Assembly: GCA_963746175.1 (NCBI GenBank)
Contig: CAVVAH010000004.1
Location: forward strand, 744,001-808,000
Reading direction: 5' to 3'
Origin: CAVVAH01 sp963746175
GTDB taxonomy: Bacteria > Actinomycetota > Actinomycetes > JACCUZ01
Length of the DNA: 64,000 bases
Positions 36,930-45,777 of this stretch are shown here, piece by piece (within the stretch, counting starts at the first letter, position 1; each line of letters starts with the position of its first letter). The notes beneath the pieces are model-generated. The model was given only the letters and a program-made list of their open reading frames with translations. It had not been told where the DNA came from and searched no databases. The position numbers and the translations under genes were made by a program.

Positions 36930-37148
36930 GACCCTACCGAGACCGCGCGCCAGTGCAACGCTGCGGCGGCGACCCTCGGGGTTCCGTACGTCTGGCACGA
37001 GAGCTACGTCACCGGCGACAAGATCTACTGCGTGCACTCGGCGGAGTCGCTCGAGGCCGTGCTCGAGCACTCGCTCCGGTCCGGCCTGCCGGTCGACGCG
37101 GTGACGCCGATCGACACGATGTTCGGTCCGGAGACGGCGTACGAGTGA
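36930..37148 (+). pseudogene. DUF4242 (SCO4226-like) protein, N-terminally truncated remnant
   Basis: The frame reads QCNAAAATLGVPYVWHESYV, then TGDKIYCVHSAESLEAVLEH and GLPVDAVTPIDTMFGPETA to TGA 37148. This is the conserved C-terminal three quarters of DUF4242 proteins, small ferredoxin-fold proteins some of which bind nickel. Upstream the frame runs into antisense purM with no start codon in a sensible place, so about 20 N-terminal residues are missing. It lies tail-to-tail with purF, four bases apart. Confidence 0.65.
36931..36936 (-). promoter_or_regulatory. -10 box TAGGGT of leaderless purM
   Basis: Ends six bases before GTG 36924. It lies inside the DUF4242 remnant on the opposite strand. 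Confidence 0.6.
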
Positions 37149-37151
37149 AGG

Positions 37152-38750
37152 TCAGGGGCGGGTGAGGGCGTCGGCCGCGCCGCCGCCGCCGAGCAGGGCG
37201 GCCGGCTCGACCTCGAGCAGGTGCTTGCCGAGCAGCTCGGGCTCCGGGAGCTCGACCGGGTAGACGCCGTCGAAGCAGGCCCGGCAGAGGTTCTCCATCG
37301 GCTGCTCGGTCGCGGCGACCAGCCCCTCGAGCGAGATGTACGCCAGCGAGTCGGCGTCGATCGACGCGCGGATCTCGTCGACGGCCAGGCCGTTGGCGAT
37401 CAGCTCGGCGGGCGAGGCGAAGTCGATGCCGTAGAAGCAGGGCCACTTCACCGGGGGCGAGGAGATGCGCACGTGCACCTCGGCGGCGCCGGCCTCGCGC
37501 AGCATCCGCACCAGCGCCCGCTGGGTGTTGCCGCGCACGATCGAGTCGTCGACGACGACCAGCCGCTGGCCCGCGATCACCTCGCGCAGCGGGTTGAGCT
37601 TGAGGCGGATGCCCAGCTGACGGATCGTCTGCGACGGCTGGATGAAGGTGCGGCCGACGTAGGAGTTCTTCACCAGGCCGAGGCCGTAGGGGATGCCGCT
37701 GCCCTGCGAGTAGCCGACTGCGGCCGGGGTGCCCGACTCCGGGACGGGGATGACGAGGTCGGCGTCCGCCGGGGCCTCCTCGGCGAGGCGGCGGCCGACG
37801 TCGACGCGGGTCGCGTGCACCGACCGGCCGGCGATCTTCGTGTCCGGCCGGGCCAGGTAGACGTACTCGAACAGGCAGCCCTTGGGCTCCGGCTCGGCGA
37901 ACCGCGACGACCGCAGCCCGTGCGAGTCGATCGCGATCAGCTCGCCCGGCTCGATCTCGCGGACCTGCGCGGCGCCGACGATGTCCAGCGCCGCGGTCTC
38001 GCTGGCCACCACCCAGCCGCGCTCGAGCCGACCGAGCACGAGCGGCCGGATGCCCTGCGGGTCGCGGGCGGCGTAGAGCGTCTCCTCGTCCATGAAGACC
38101 AGCGAGAAGGCGCCGCGCAGCTGCGGGAGCACCTCGATCGCCGCCTGCTCCAGCGAGCGGTCCGGGTACGACGCGAGCAGCGCCGTGACGATCTCGGTGT
38201 CGGTGGTGGAGTGCAGCGCCGAGTGGGAGGCGCGCATGCCGTCGCGCCAGCGGCGGGTCTCCTCGGCGGTCGGCGCCGCACCCTCGTAGGTCAGCTGCCC
38301 GCTGTCGGCCGCGCGCTTCTCGACCAGCTCGAGCAGGTCGCGGGTGTTGGTCAGGTTGCCGTTGTGGCCCAGCGCGATCGAGCCGGACGCCGTGGACCGG
38401 AAGGTCGGCTGGGCGTTCTCCCAGACGCTCGACCCGGTCGTCGAGTAGCGCGTGTGGCCGATCGCGAGGTGGCCGCGCAACGAGCTGAGGTGGCTCTCGT
38501 CGAACACCTGGGCGACGAGCCCCATGTCCTTGTAGACGAGGATCTGCGAGCCGTTGCTCACCGCGATGCCGGCCGACTCCTGGCCACGGTGCTGCAGGGC
38601 GTACAGCCCGAAGTAGGTGAGCTTCGCGACCTCGGTGGGGTCGTCGCCGGAGCGGTCCCCCGTCCAGACGCCGAAGACGCCGCAGGCGTCCTGGGGTCCG
38701 CGGTCGGAGGGGTCGAGGTCGAGGTTCAGCCGTCCGTCGCCACCGGGCAC
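37152..38750 (-). CDS. purF: Amidophosphoribosyltransferase (PurF)
   Basis: 532 residues. A propeptide of about 22 residues precedes DACGVFGVW, whose Cys is the N-terminal nucleophile after cleavage. The glutaminase domain is followed by the PRPP motif VVVDDSIVRGNT. Four Cys (PKGCLFEY, KWPCFYG, NLCRACFD) match the 4Fe-4S ligands of the Bacillus-type enzyme. It makes phosphoribosylamine, the first committed purine step. GTG 38750 is leaderless behind TAGACT. Confidence 0.95.
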   Translation of the reverse strand: MPGGDGRLNLDLDPSDRGPQDACGVFGVWTGDRSGDDPTEVAKLTYFGLYALQHRGQESAGIAVSNGSQILVYKDMGLVAQVFDESHLSSLRGHLAIGHTRYSTTGSSVWENAQPTFRSTASGSIALGHNGNLTNTRDLLELVEKRAADSGQLTYEGAAPTAEETRRWRDGMRASHSALHSTTDTEIVTALLASYPDRSLEQAAIEVLPQLRGAFSLVFMDEETLYAARDPQGIRPLVLGRLERGWVVASETAALDIVGAAQVREIEPGELIAIDSHGLRSSRFAEPEPKGCLFEYVYLARPDTKIAGRSVHATRVDVGRRLAEEAPADADLVIPVPESGTPAAVGYSQGSGIPYGLGLVKNSYVGRTFIQPSQTIRQLGIRLKLNPLREVIAGQRLVVVDDSIVRGNTQRALVRMLREAGAAEVHVRISSPPVKWPCFYGIDFASPAELIANGLAVDEIRASIDADSLAYISLEGLVAATEQPMENLCRACFDGVYPVELPEPELLGKHLLEVEPAALLGGGGAADALTRP

Positions 38751-38757
38751 GGACCCG

Positions 38758-38763
38758 AGTCTA
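38758..38763 (-). promoter_or_regulatory. -10 box TAGACT of leaderless purF
   Basis: Ends seven bases before GTG 38750; no ribosome site is visible. Confidence 0.6.
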
Positions 38764-38802
38764 GGGGCGGCTTGTCGCAAGCCCGACCAGCCACGCGCGG
38801 GG

Positions 38803-39015
38803 TCAGCGCTTGCGGCCCTCGATGATCACGGCGATCGCGCCCCCGAGCAGTGCACCGAGGCCGGCCAGCAGCGCGCAGAGGTACGCCAGCAGCCGGCGCG
38901 GGTCGTCGACCCCGGAGCCCGGCCCGAGCGCGAGCACGAACGCCACCACCAGCCCGACCACCGCGCCGGTCCCGAGGAACGCGACGTAGCGCGGGTTGCG
39001 GCGGCTGCTGGTCAC
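38803..39015 (-). CDS. Small two-helix membrane protein, unknown function
   Basis: 70 residues. Two hydrophobic segments (YVAFLGTGAVVGLVVAFVLAL at about 10-30 and LLAYLCALLAGLGALLGGAIAVII at about 42-65) are joined by a short loop GPGSGVDDPRR; both ends are basic. I do not recognise a family, but such small proteins are often retained next to purF in actinomycetes. GTG 39015 is the only reasonable start. Confidence 0.7.
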   Translation of the reverse strand: MTSSRRNPRYVAFLGTGAVVGLVVAFVLALGPGSGVDDPRRLLAYLCALLAGLGALLGGAIAVIIEGRKR

Positions 39016-39046
39016 GCCGTCGAGGGTACGTGCCGCGCCCGCGGCG

Positions 39047-40020
39047 TCACGGCCTCGGAACGCTCACCACCGTGAACGGGTCGAGGGTGCCGACACCGCC
39101 TTGCTCGCCGAACTGGCTGTTGACGACCAGCACGCGCCCGCGGGCGAACGCGGCGGTGGTGGGGTCGTCGAACGCCGGGTTGGTGACCCGCTCGAGCACC
39201 GTCCCGCGCAGGAAGTCGTCCGAGACCCGGATCTTGACGAGGAAACCGGTCTCGCCCTGGCGCTCGACGGCGTACACCCGGTGGTCACGCAGCAGGAGGC
39301 CGTCGCCGCTGACCGACTGGCCGCCCAGGTCGATCGCGCTGACCTTCCTGTCGGAGACCCGGATGCGGAACAGCGAGCCGGTGTTGGACTGCGCCACGAC
39401 CAGCTGCCGGCTGTTGCTCGACGCCACGATGCCGTTGACGTTGAAGCCGGGCTGGTACTGGAGACCGAGCCGGTGAAGTCGACGAACACCTGAAGGGTCT
39501 GCACACCGGTCGTGGCGTAGCTGCCGGGCGGGATCCGGTAGAGCACCGGCCGCACCGAGTCGGTGATGTAGACGGCGCCGTCCGGCGCGACGACGACGTC
39601 GTTGAGGAACGTGCCACCGCCTGCGGGCACGGCGTAGGACCCGACCAGGGCCTTGGTCGCGATGTCGTAGACGAAGAACCGGCCGGTGGCGCCGCCGGCG
39701 ACGAAGAGCTGCCCGGCCCGCTGCTTGAGCCCGACCGCGCTGGTCCGGCCGTCGGCACCGCCGGGCAGGTACGGCGTCGCCACCCGGTCGCTCAGGGCGC
39801 CGCGGTAGATGGTGCCGTCGGCCGTGCTCCCCGTGTAGAAGTGGTCCGCATCCGTGGCGACCCCCTCGGGGAAGATGTTGTCAGCGGCGGGACCGTCGGC
39901 CCGGATCAGGTACGAGATCGCCGCGGGCGCAGCTGCCGCGGGCGCGGCGAACGGGACGGCCAGCGGGACCGCGAGGACGGCGGCGACGAGGACGGACGGT
40001 GCGAGGCGGCTGCGCGGCAT
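39047..40020 (-). pseudogene. Secreted SMP-30/NHL-like beta-propeller protein with one frameshift
   Basis: From ATG 40020 a Sec signal peptide (LAPSVLVAAVLAVPLAVPF, then APAAAA) leads into a six-bladed-propeller-like domain (NIFPEGVATDADHFYTGSTADG, LNDVVVAPDGAVYITDS). Near 39463 a base is missing: the frame breaks after VFVDFTGSV, and the next frame continues FQYQPGFNVNGIVASSNSRQ to the stop at 39047. Repaired length would be about 324 residues. A ribosome site (GGGAGGATC) is present. It could be a real pseudogene or a sequencing slip. Confidence 0.75.
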
Positions 40021-40049
40021 GACGGATCCTCCCGGTACGGGGTCTTTTT

Positions 40050-40063
40050 CGAACCTACGTTCG
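40050..40063 (-). promoter_or_regulatory. LexA-type SOS box CGAAC-N4-GTTCG
   Basis: CGAACCTACGTTCG matches the actinobacterial/Bacillus LexA consensus exactly in its ten conserved positions. It lies 30 bases upstream of the beta-propeller gene and overlaps that gene's likely -10 box (TAGGTT on the minus strand, 40057-40052), the normal position for repression. Confidence 0.6.
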
Positions 40064-40199
40064 CGAACCGGCTAGCGGATCCCCCGGGACCGAACCGTCC
40101 GGCATCCGGGAGGTCGGGGTCCGCATGCCGAACGCCGCCGCCGCCGCAGGGCCGGGCACGGGGACAGGCAGGCGGGGGGCCGGCAGGGTCGAGCCCGCG

Positions 40200-41012
40200 T
40201 CAGAGGCGGCCGCCGGCCGGGTCGGCGGAGATCCGCTGGGCCAGCCAGACCGGCACGACCGACAGGACGACGAGCAGCGCCGCGACCACGGCGACCACCG
40301 GTGCCTGGTTGGGCCGGGCCAGGTTCGAGAAGATCCACAGCGGCAGGGTCTGCACCCGCGGGCCGGCGGTGAACGTCGTCACGATGATCTCGTCGAACGA
40401 CAGCGCGAACGCCAGCAGCCCGCCGGCCAGCAGCGCCGACCGCATGGCAGGGAACGTCACGTGCCGGAAGGTCTGGAACACGTCGGCGCCCAGGTCCATC
40501 GACGCCTCCTCGAGCGAGCCGCCGGTGCGCCGCAGCCTGGCCAGCACGTTGTTGTAGACGACCACCACGCAGAACGTCGCGTGGCCGACGATCACCGTGA
40601 ACATGCCGAGCTCGAGGCCGAGGGGAGTCAGTGTCGTCCTGATGGCGTTGGACAGCGCGATGCCGGTGACGATGCCGGGCAGCGCGATGGGCAGCACGAC
40701 GAGGATCGAGATCGCCTCGCGGCCGAAGAACCGGTAGCGGCCGACCGCGAACGCCGCCATCGTGCCGAGCACCAGGGCGATCGCCGTGGCGCCGAGGCCG
40801 GCCTTCACCGACGTGGCCAGTGCCGCGCGCGCCCCCGGGTTGTCCCACGCCCGGTGCCACCACTCCAGCGTGAAGCCGCTCGGCGGCCAGCCGAAGGTCT
40901 TGTCGGTGTTGAACGACGAGACGAGCACGACGATCAGCGGCACGTAGACGACGGCGAGCCCGAGCGCCATCACTCCGGCAAGAACGGCGCGGGCGCCGCG
41001 GCTGATCCTCAT
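40200..41012 (-). CDS. potC: Spermidine/putrescine-type ABC transporter permease (PotC)
   Basis: 270 residues with six membrane segments and the inner-membrane component motif EEASMDLGADVFQTFRHVTFPA, followed by FALSFDEIIVTTF, a typical PotC/PotI stretch. ATG 41012 overlaps the potB stop (ATGA). It forms the channel with PotB. Confidence 0.9.
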   Translation of the reverse strand: MRISRGARAVLAGVMALGLAVVYVPLIVVLVSSFNTDKTFGWPPSGFTLEWWHRAWDNPGARAALATSVKAGLGATAIALVLGTMAAFAVGRYRFFGREAISILVVLPIALPGIVTGIALSNAIRTTLTPLGLELGMFTVIVGHATFCVVVVYNNVLARLRRTGGSLEEASMDLGADVFQTFRHVTFPAMRSALLAGGLLAFALSFDEIIVTTFTAGPRVQTLPLWIFSNLARPNQAPVVAVVAALLVVLSVVPVWLAQRISADPAGGRL

Positions 41013-41872
41013 AAGTTGTCCAGGGCGCCGGTGCGGCGGACGCCGAGCAGGAAGACCACCATGATCGCGACGGGCACCGCGGCCAGCGCCGCGGCCAGCG
41101 GCAGGTTGTTGGCCGCTCCGGAGTTGCCCTGGATGAGGTTGCCCAGCAACTGGCTCTTGCCACCGACGATCTGCACCGCGATGTAGTCGCCGAGGCTCAG
41201 CGAGAACGTGAAGATGGCGCCCGCGACGACCGCCGGGAAGGCCAGCGGCGCGACCACCGAACGGAAGGTCCGCCCCGCCTTCGCACCGAGGTCGCCGGAC
41301 GCCTCGAGCAGCGAGTCGGGCAGCCGCTCCAGCCCGGCGTACACCGGCAGGATCATGTACGGCAGCCACAGGTACGACAGCACGATGACGGTCGCCGGGA
41401 CCCCGAACCCCGGGCCGTGGAGCCCGAACGGCTCCAGCGCCCAGTTGACGACCCCGTCGCCGGCGAGCATCGACCGCCAGGCGTACGCCTTGACGAGGTA
41501 GCTCGCCCACAGGGGCGTCAGCACCGCGACGAGCAGCAGCCGCCGGGCGCGTGGCGACGCGACCTTGGCCATGTAGAACGCCATCGGGAAGGCCAGCACC
41601 GCGCAGATCACCGTCACCGACAGCGCGACGAGCACGGTGCGCACGATGACCGTGCGGTACGTCGAGCTGGTGAGGACGTCGCGGAAGTTGTCCAGCGTGA
41701 ACGTCTTGACCACGTCGCCGGTGAAGACGTCGGTGGACCAGAAGGCCGAGAGCAGGAGGACGGCGAGCGCGCCGAGGTACACCACGACGAGCACCAGCAT
41801 CGGCGCCGCGAGCAGCAGCAGCAGCCGCAGCCTCGGGTGCCGGTGCAGGACGCTCGAGAAGCGCCTCAGCAC
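41009..41872 (-). CDS. potB: Spermidine/putrescine-type ABC transporter permease (PotB)
   Basis: 287 residues with six membrane segments. The EAA-type loop is DSLLEASGDLGAKAGRTFRSVVAPLAFPA. PotB-like features include YLWLPYMILPVYAGLERLP and SLSLGDYIAVQIVGG. It lies 34 bases downstream of potD and overlaps potC. Confidence 0.9.
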   Translation of the reverse strand: MLRRFSSVLHRHPRLRLLLLLAAPMLVLVVVYLGALAVLLLSAFWSTDVFTGDVVKTFTLDNFRDVLTSSTYRTVIVRTVLVALSVTVICAVLAFPMAFYMAKVASPRARRLLLVAVLTPLWASYLVKAYAWRSMLAGDGVVNWALEPFGLHGPGFGVPATVIVLSYLWLPYMILPVYAGLERLPDSLLEASGDLGAKAGRTFRSVVAPLAFPAVVAGAIFTFSLSLGDYIAVQIVGGKSQLLGNLIQGNSGAANNLPLAAALAAVPVAIMVVFLLGVRRTGALDNL

Positions 41873-41906
41873 CTGCCGTCCTCCTGCCTCGATCCGATGA
41901 CGGACG

Positions 41907-43139
41907 TCAGCCCTTGATCTCCTGCCACGCGGTCGTCCAGTCGCCGTAGTCCTTGCACTGGACGTCGGTGCGGCCGTCGAGGCACTGGGTGATCGGCGTG
42001 TTCCAGTACCAGACCTGGTCGAAGTACGCCTCGTCGCTGGCGTGGAACGTGTCGCAGAAGGACTTGTCCGCGGTCTCGGCGCACGACTTGCTGTTGGCCG
42101 GGGCCTCGCCGAACCACTCCGCCACCTGGGCGTTGACCTTCGGGCTGATGATGTGGTTCATCCAGAGGTACGCACAGGTCTTGTGCTGGCTCTTGGCCCC
42201 GACCATCCAGGTGTCGGACCAGCCCGTCGAGCCCTCGCTCGGGAGCACGGCCTTGACCTTCACCTTCTTGTCCGCCGTCACGTAGTTGGCGATGATCTGC
42301 CACGTGGTGCCGATCACGGTGTCGCCGGCGTTGAACGCCTGTTCCGCCTTGAGGTAGTCCGACCAGTACTCGCCGATGCTGGCGTTCTGCGCCTTGAGCA
42401 GGTCGATCGCCGCGGTGAACTGCTTGTCATCGAGCGCGTAGGGGTTCTTGATGCCGAGGTCGGGCTTGGTCTTCATGAGGTACAGCGCGGCATCGGCGAT
42501 GTAGATCGGCGAGTCGTACGCCGTCACCTTCCCCGCGTAGTCCGAAGCTCCGTCGAACACCGCGCTCCACGACGTCGGCGCCGGCGACACCACGTCGGTG
42601 TTGTACATGAGCAGGTTCGCGCCGCGGCCGTGCGGGATGCCGTACGCGACGCCGTCCACGCTGTTCCAGGCCTTCATCTTCAGGCCGTCGAACACGTCGG
42701 CGTAGTTGGCGACCAGGTCGGTGTTGACCGGCTCGACGTCACCCGCCGCGATGAGCCGCAGCGACGCGTCGCCGGAGGCCGACACCACGTCGTACTGCCC
42801 GGTCTTCATGAGGTTGACCATGTCGTCGGAGGTCGGCGCCGTCTTGACGCTGACCTGGCAGCCGGTCTCCTCCTCGAAGGGCGTCACCCAGTCGACGGTC
42901 GGGTCGGTGCTGCCGTCCTCCGCGTAGCCCGCCCACGCCACGATGTTGAGCTCACCCTCGGGCTCCCCGAGCTTGGCCAGCGGCTTGAGGTCCGGCGGGG
43001 TGAAGGCCTGCCCGGCCGCCTCGTTGCCGTCGCCGGTGGTGCCCTTGGTCTCGCCGCCGCCGTCGCTGCTGCCGCCGCACGCGACGAGCGCGAGCATGGC
43101 CGCGGCGGAGACTGCGACGAGTCGTCGCGTGCCGGTCAT
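41907..43139 (-). CDS. potD: Polyamine-type ABC substrate-binding lipoprotein (PotD)
   Basis: 410 residues. Lipobox LVAC with modified Cys at residue 21, then a Ser/Gly-rich linker, then the extracellular solute-binding family 1/PotD fold: NIVAWAGYAEDG, FEEETGCQVSVKTAPTSDDM, GIPHGRGANLLMYNTDV, GWSDTWMVGAKSQH. ATG 43139 follows GGGAGGGACC and overlaps potA's stop. Four Cys pairs in the C-terminal part (TCAYLW, SCAETADKSFC, QCLDG, VQCKDYG) suggest disulfides. Substrate could be spermidine, putrescine or a related amine. Confidence 0.9.
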   Translation of the reverse strand: MTGTRRLVAVSAAAMLALVACGGSSDGGGETKGTTGDGNEAAGQAFTPPDLKPLAKLGEPEGELNIVAWAGYAEDGSTDPTVDWVTPFEEETGCQVSVKTAPTSDDMVNLMKTGQYDVVSASGDASLRLIAAGDVEPVNTDLVANYADVFDGLKMKAWNSVDGVAYGIPHGRGANLLMYNTDVVSPAPTSWSAVFDGASDYAGKVTAYDSPIYIADAALYLMKTKPDLGIKNPYALDDKQFTAAIDLLKAQNASIGEYWSDYLKAEQAFNAGDTVIGTTWQIIANYVTADKKVKVKAVLPSEGSTGWSDTWMVGAKSQHKTCAYLWMNHIISPKVNAQVAEWFGEAPANSKSCAETADKSFCDTFHASDEAYFDQVWYWNTPITQCLDGRTDVQCKDYGDWTTAWQEIKG

Positions 43140-44314
43140 CTGGTCCCTCCCTGGTCGGCCGTGCCCCGCGCACGGTCCTCGTGTCCTGCCTGGTCCCCGT
43201 GGCCTGCCGTGCTGCCGTTCCCTGCGGTCGTGCTGTCGTACGTCGATGCGCCACCGGTCACCCGGTAGACGTGCTCGCGGGCGAACCCCACGCGGACCCG
43301 GTCACCGCGGTCGGGCACGGCGTCACCGCCGGCGCCGGTGTTCTGCACCAGGACGGTGAGGTCGGCGCCGGCGTCCAGCCGGACGATGACCCGGGTCGCG
43401 ACGCCGGTGTAGACGACCTCGGTGACGACGCCCTCGGCGGTCACCTCGCCGGGTGGCGCTGCCCCGACCGGTGCGACGCGCAGCTTCTCCGGGCGCACCG
43501 AGGCGGCGGCGGTGTCGCCGAGCACCGCTTGGGCGACGTCGCCGCTGAGCAGGTTCGACGTCCCGACGAAGCCGGCGACGAACTCCGACGCCGGCTGCTC
43601 GTAGACCTCGCGCGCGGTGCCGACCTGCTCGATCCGGCCCTGGGAGAAGACCGCGATCCGGTCGCTCATCGTCAGCGCCTCCTCCTGGTCGTGGGTGACG
43701 AAGAGGAAGGTGATGCCGACGTCGCGCTGGATCGCCTTGAGCTCGACCTGCATCTCCTCGCGCAGCTTGAGGTCGAGAGCGCCGAGGGGCTCGTCGAGCA
43801 GCAGGACACGTGGCCGGTTGACCAGGGCGCGCGCCAGGGCGATCCGCTGCCGCTGCCCGCCGGAGAGCTGGCCGGGCCGGCGTCCCCCGAAGCCCTCGAG
43901 CCGGACGCTCGCCAGCGCCTCGTCGGCGCGGGCGCGTCGCTCGTTGCGGCCGACGCCCTTGACCATGAGGCCGTACGCGACGTTCTCCTGCACCGACATG
44001 TGCGGGAACAGCGCGTAGTCCTGGAAGACGGTGTTGACGTCGCGGTCGAACGGCGCGTCGCGGGTGACGTCGCGGCCGCCGAGGTGGACCTCGCCCGACG
44101 TCGGCTGCTCGAAGCCGGCGATCATCCGCAGCACCGTGGTCTTGCCCGACCCGGACGGGCCGAGCATCGCGAAGAACTCGCCGTCGGCGACCTCCAGGTC
44201 GACCGAGTCGACGGCGACCACGTCGGCCTCGCCGCGTCCGACGACGCTCGTCGCTCCGCGGGTGCTGAACACCTTGCGCAGCTCGACGAGCCGCACCGCC
44301 GCCTCGGTCGTCAC
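43136..44314 (-). CDS. potA: Polyamine-type ABC transporter ATP-binding protein (PotA)
   Basis: 392 residues. Walker A GPSGSGKTT, signature LSGGQRQR, Walker B VLLLDEPLGALDLKLREEM, H-loop FVTHDQEEA, then a TOBE domain with ligand-sensing strands (LRVAPVGAAPPGEVTAEGVV). A low-complexity tail (STAGHGDQAGHEDRARGT) is unusual. GTG 44314 is preferred over GTG 44323 because it sits seven bases after a TAGCGT box; the longer start would overlap that box. It is the first gene of the potADBC operon. Confidence 0.88.
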   Translation of the reverse strand: MTTEAAVRLVELRKVFSTRGATSVVGRGEADVVAVDSVDLEVADGEFFAMLGPSGSGKTTVLRMIAGFEQPTSGEVHLGGRDVTRDAPFDRDVNTVFQDYALFPHMSVQENVAYGLMVKGVGRNERRARADEALASVRLEGFGGRRPGQLSGGQRQRIALARALVNRPRVLLLDEPLGALDLKLREEMQVELKAIQRDVGITFLFVTHDQEEALTMSDRIAVFSQGRIEQVGTAREVYEQPASEFVAGFVGTSNLLSGDVAQAVLGDTAAASVRPEKLRVAPVGAAPPGEVTAEGVVTEVVYTGVATRVIVRLDAGADLTVLVQNTGAGGDAVPDRGDRVRVGFAREHVYRVTGGASTYDSTTAGNGSTAGHGDQAGHEDRARGTADQGGTR

Positions 44315-44321
44315 GGCGGAC

Positions 44322-44327
44322 ACGCTA
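44322..44327 (-). promoter_or_regulatory. -10 box TAGCGT of leaderless potA
   Basis: Ends seven bases before GTG 44314; decides the start codon. Confidence 0.55.
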
Positions 44328-44522
44328 GCGGTCGGCAGCCCCGCTGGGAACGGATTCCGTCGTCACAGGCAGGTCACACCGTCGAAACCGTGGCCGATCC
44401 GACATCTACCGCGCGGTTCCGCAGCGCGCCGTGACCCTCTGCCCGCGGCCTCGTTGGCCACGCCAGGTCGCCCCGACTCGGGCCGGCGACCTGCGCGCAC
44501 CCCCCGCGCTCACCCCTCGGCA

Positions 44523-44610
44523 GGTTGATCACGTGCACGTGATCAACCGCCACCGGTAGTGGCGTGCAGACCACTACCGGGGGATCTCGACCACGTGCAC
44601 GTGATCAACC
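44523..44610. repeat. Composite CACGTG palindrome (copy 2): dyad - CCGGTAGTGG hairpin - dyad
   Basis: A 26-bp perfect dyad (44523-44548) identical to that at 35739, then arms CCGGTAGTGG (44553-44562) and CCACTACCGG (44571-44580), then a second CACGTG dyad (44589-44606) with one mismatch, ending GATCAACC. It lies downstream of the carboxypeptidase gene and upstream of potA, both on the minus strand. Confidence 0.9.
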
Positions 44611-44626
44611 TCCGGGTGCGTGGCGC

Positions 44627-45403
44627 TCACACCAGGTCGGACCCGACCTCGACGACCGTCCGGGCGGCGCGGGTGACCCGCCAGGACGGCACCCGGCGGC
44701 CGAACTCGACCGTCACGCCGTGGCCCTCGGTGCGGTGGTTGACCCATCCGGTGAAGGTGCCGTAGCAGACGCCGGTGCAGTGGAACTCGTCCACCGGAAG
44801 CCTCATCCCGGCGGCGATCTCGCGCACCAGGTGCATCGACGTGTCGTTGGCGCCGACGCCGAACAGCGGCTGGTGGAACGTGACCGTCAGCCACGGGTCG
44901 AGCCGCCGGTGCAGGGCCTTGAGCGCCTGGCTCTCCGGCTCGCTGAGGGCGGCCGGACCGCTCCACGTCAGGCCGCGCGAGCCGGCGTGCCACTTGTAGG
45001 GGAAGTTGCGGTTGAGGTCGACGCCGTGGGCGTTGGTACGCCGGTCCGCGGCCGTGCCGTCCGGGTTGACCGTCGGCACGAGCCAGAGGTCGAGGTCGGC
45101 CGGCAGGTGCGGGCGGTCGCGGAGCCGCCGGACCACGCGCAGCCCGGCCTGCTCGTCGCCGTGGATGCTGCCGATGACGAGCACGACGCGGGTGGCGCCC
45201 GCGCGGGCCCGGTGGATCGCGACGACCGGCCGGCCCTGCACCGATGTCCCGACCACTTCGCGGGTGGTGACGACGCCGGCGGGAGCGGGCTCGTCGTCCG
45301 CCACGGCCGGCGACCCGGCTGCCAGGGCGGGCAGCCCTACGGTGAGGACCACCACCGGCGCCAGCAGTCTCGCGAGCCGGGCGGGGCGGCGGGTCGGTCT
45401 CAC
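44627..45403 (-). CDS. M14-family zinc carboxypeptidase, secreted
   Basis: 258 residues. Signal peptide in residues 1-35 (LLAPVVVLTVGLPALA). Zinc ligands: His and Glu in SIHGDEQAG and His in VTFHQPLFG; substrate Arg in HGVDLNRNFPYKW; catalytic Glu in GVTVEFG. Size and the DLNRNFP motif resemble the murein-peptide amidase MpaA/DppA group that trims cell-wall peptides. GTG 45403 starts the gene; no clear ribosome site. Confidence 0.85.
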   Translation of the reverse strand: MRPTRRPARLARLLAPVVVLTVGLPALAAGSPAVADDEPAPAGVVTTREVVGTSVQGRPVVAIHRARAGATRVVLVIGSIHGDEQAGLRVVRRLRDRPHLPADLDLWLVPTVNPDGTAADRRTNAHGVDLNRNFPYKWHAGSRGLTWSGPAALSEPESQALKALHRRLDPWLTVTFHQPLFGVGANDTSMHLVREIAAGMRLPVDEFHCTGVCYGTFTGWVNHRTEGHGVTVEFGRRVPSWRVTRAARTVVEVGSDLV

Positions 45404-45416
45404 GGCGGCCAGGCTG

Positions 45417-45776
45417 TCAGACCAGCGGGAGGAATGCGGACAGGTCGGCCCGCTCGCCGCTCGCCCGGACGAGTCCCTCCGCCAGTGCCGCCTCCCACGA
45501 CGACCCGCCGGTCGCGAGGGACACCCAGGTCATCGGGTCGACCTCGACGACGGCCGGCGGTGTGCCACGGGTGTGCCGCGGCCCGTCGACGCACTGCACC
45601 GCGCCGTACGGCGGCACCCGGACCTCGACGGAACGGCCGGGCGCCTGCGCGGCCAGCTCCTCGAGCAGGAACCGCACGGCGTCGCGCAGGTCGGCGGGCT
45701 CGAGGGTGTGCGCCTCGAGGACCCGGTTCAGCGCGGCGCGGCCGGCGGCCGGGTCGGTGCGACGCCGGGGAGGCAC
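45417..45776 (-). CDS. Sterol-carrier-family protein
   Basis: 119 residues. The C-terminal pattern VEVRVPPYGAVQCVDGPRHTRGTPP then EVDPMTWVSLATG and ADLSAFLPLV matches the SCP2-like fold as found in actinobacterial 'sterol carrier family' proteins near pur genes. The N-terminus is helical (RAALNRVLEAHTLEPADLRDAVRFLLEEL). The GTG start at 45776 lies two bases past the upstream stop (45778), so it is coupled to the HIT-like gene. Ligand unknown. Confidence 0.72.
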   Translation of the reverse strand: MPPRRRTDPAAGRAALNRVLEAHTLEPADLRDAVRFLLEELAAQAPGRSVEVRVPPYGAVQCVDGPRHTRGTPPAVVEVDPMTWVSLATGGSSWEAALAEGLVRASGERADLSAFLPLV

Positions 45777-45777
45777 G

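Larger units (their letters stand above)
44315..44626. other. Gene-free 312-base gap
   Basis: Holds the potA promoter, a hairpin with arms CAGGTCGCC (44464-44472) and GGCGACCTG (44485-44493), and the composite CACGTG palindrome 44523-44610. No coding sequence is supported. Confidence 0.8.

Noticed and set aside
40328..40343. GATCCACAGCGG inside potC as another palindrome copy
   Set aside because: No complementary arm is nearby and the bases are normal codons of a conserved permease segment.
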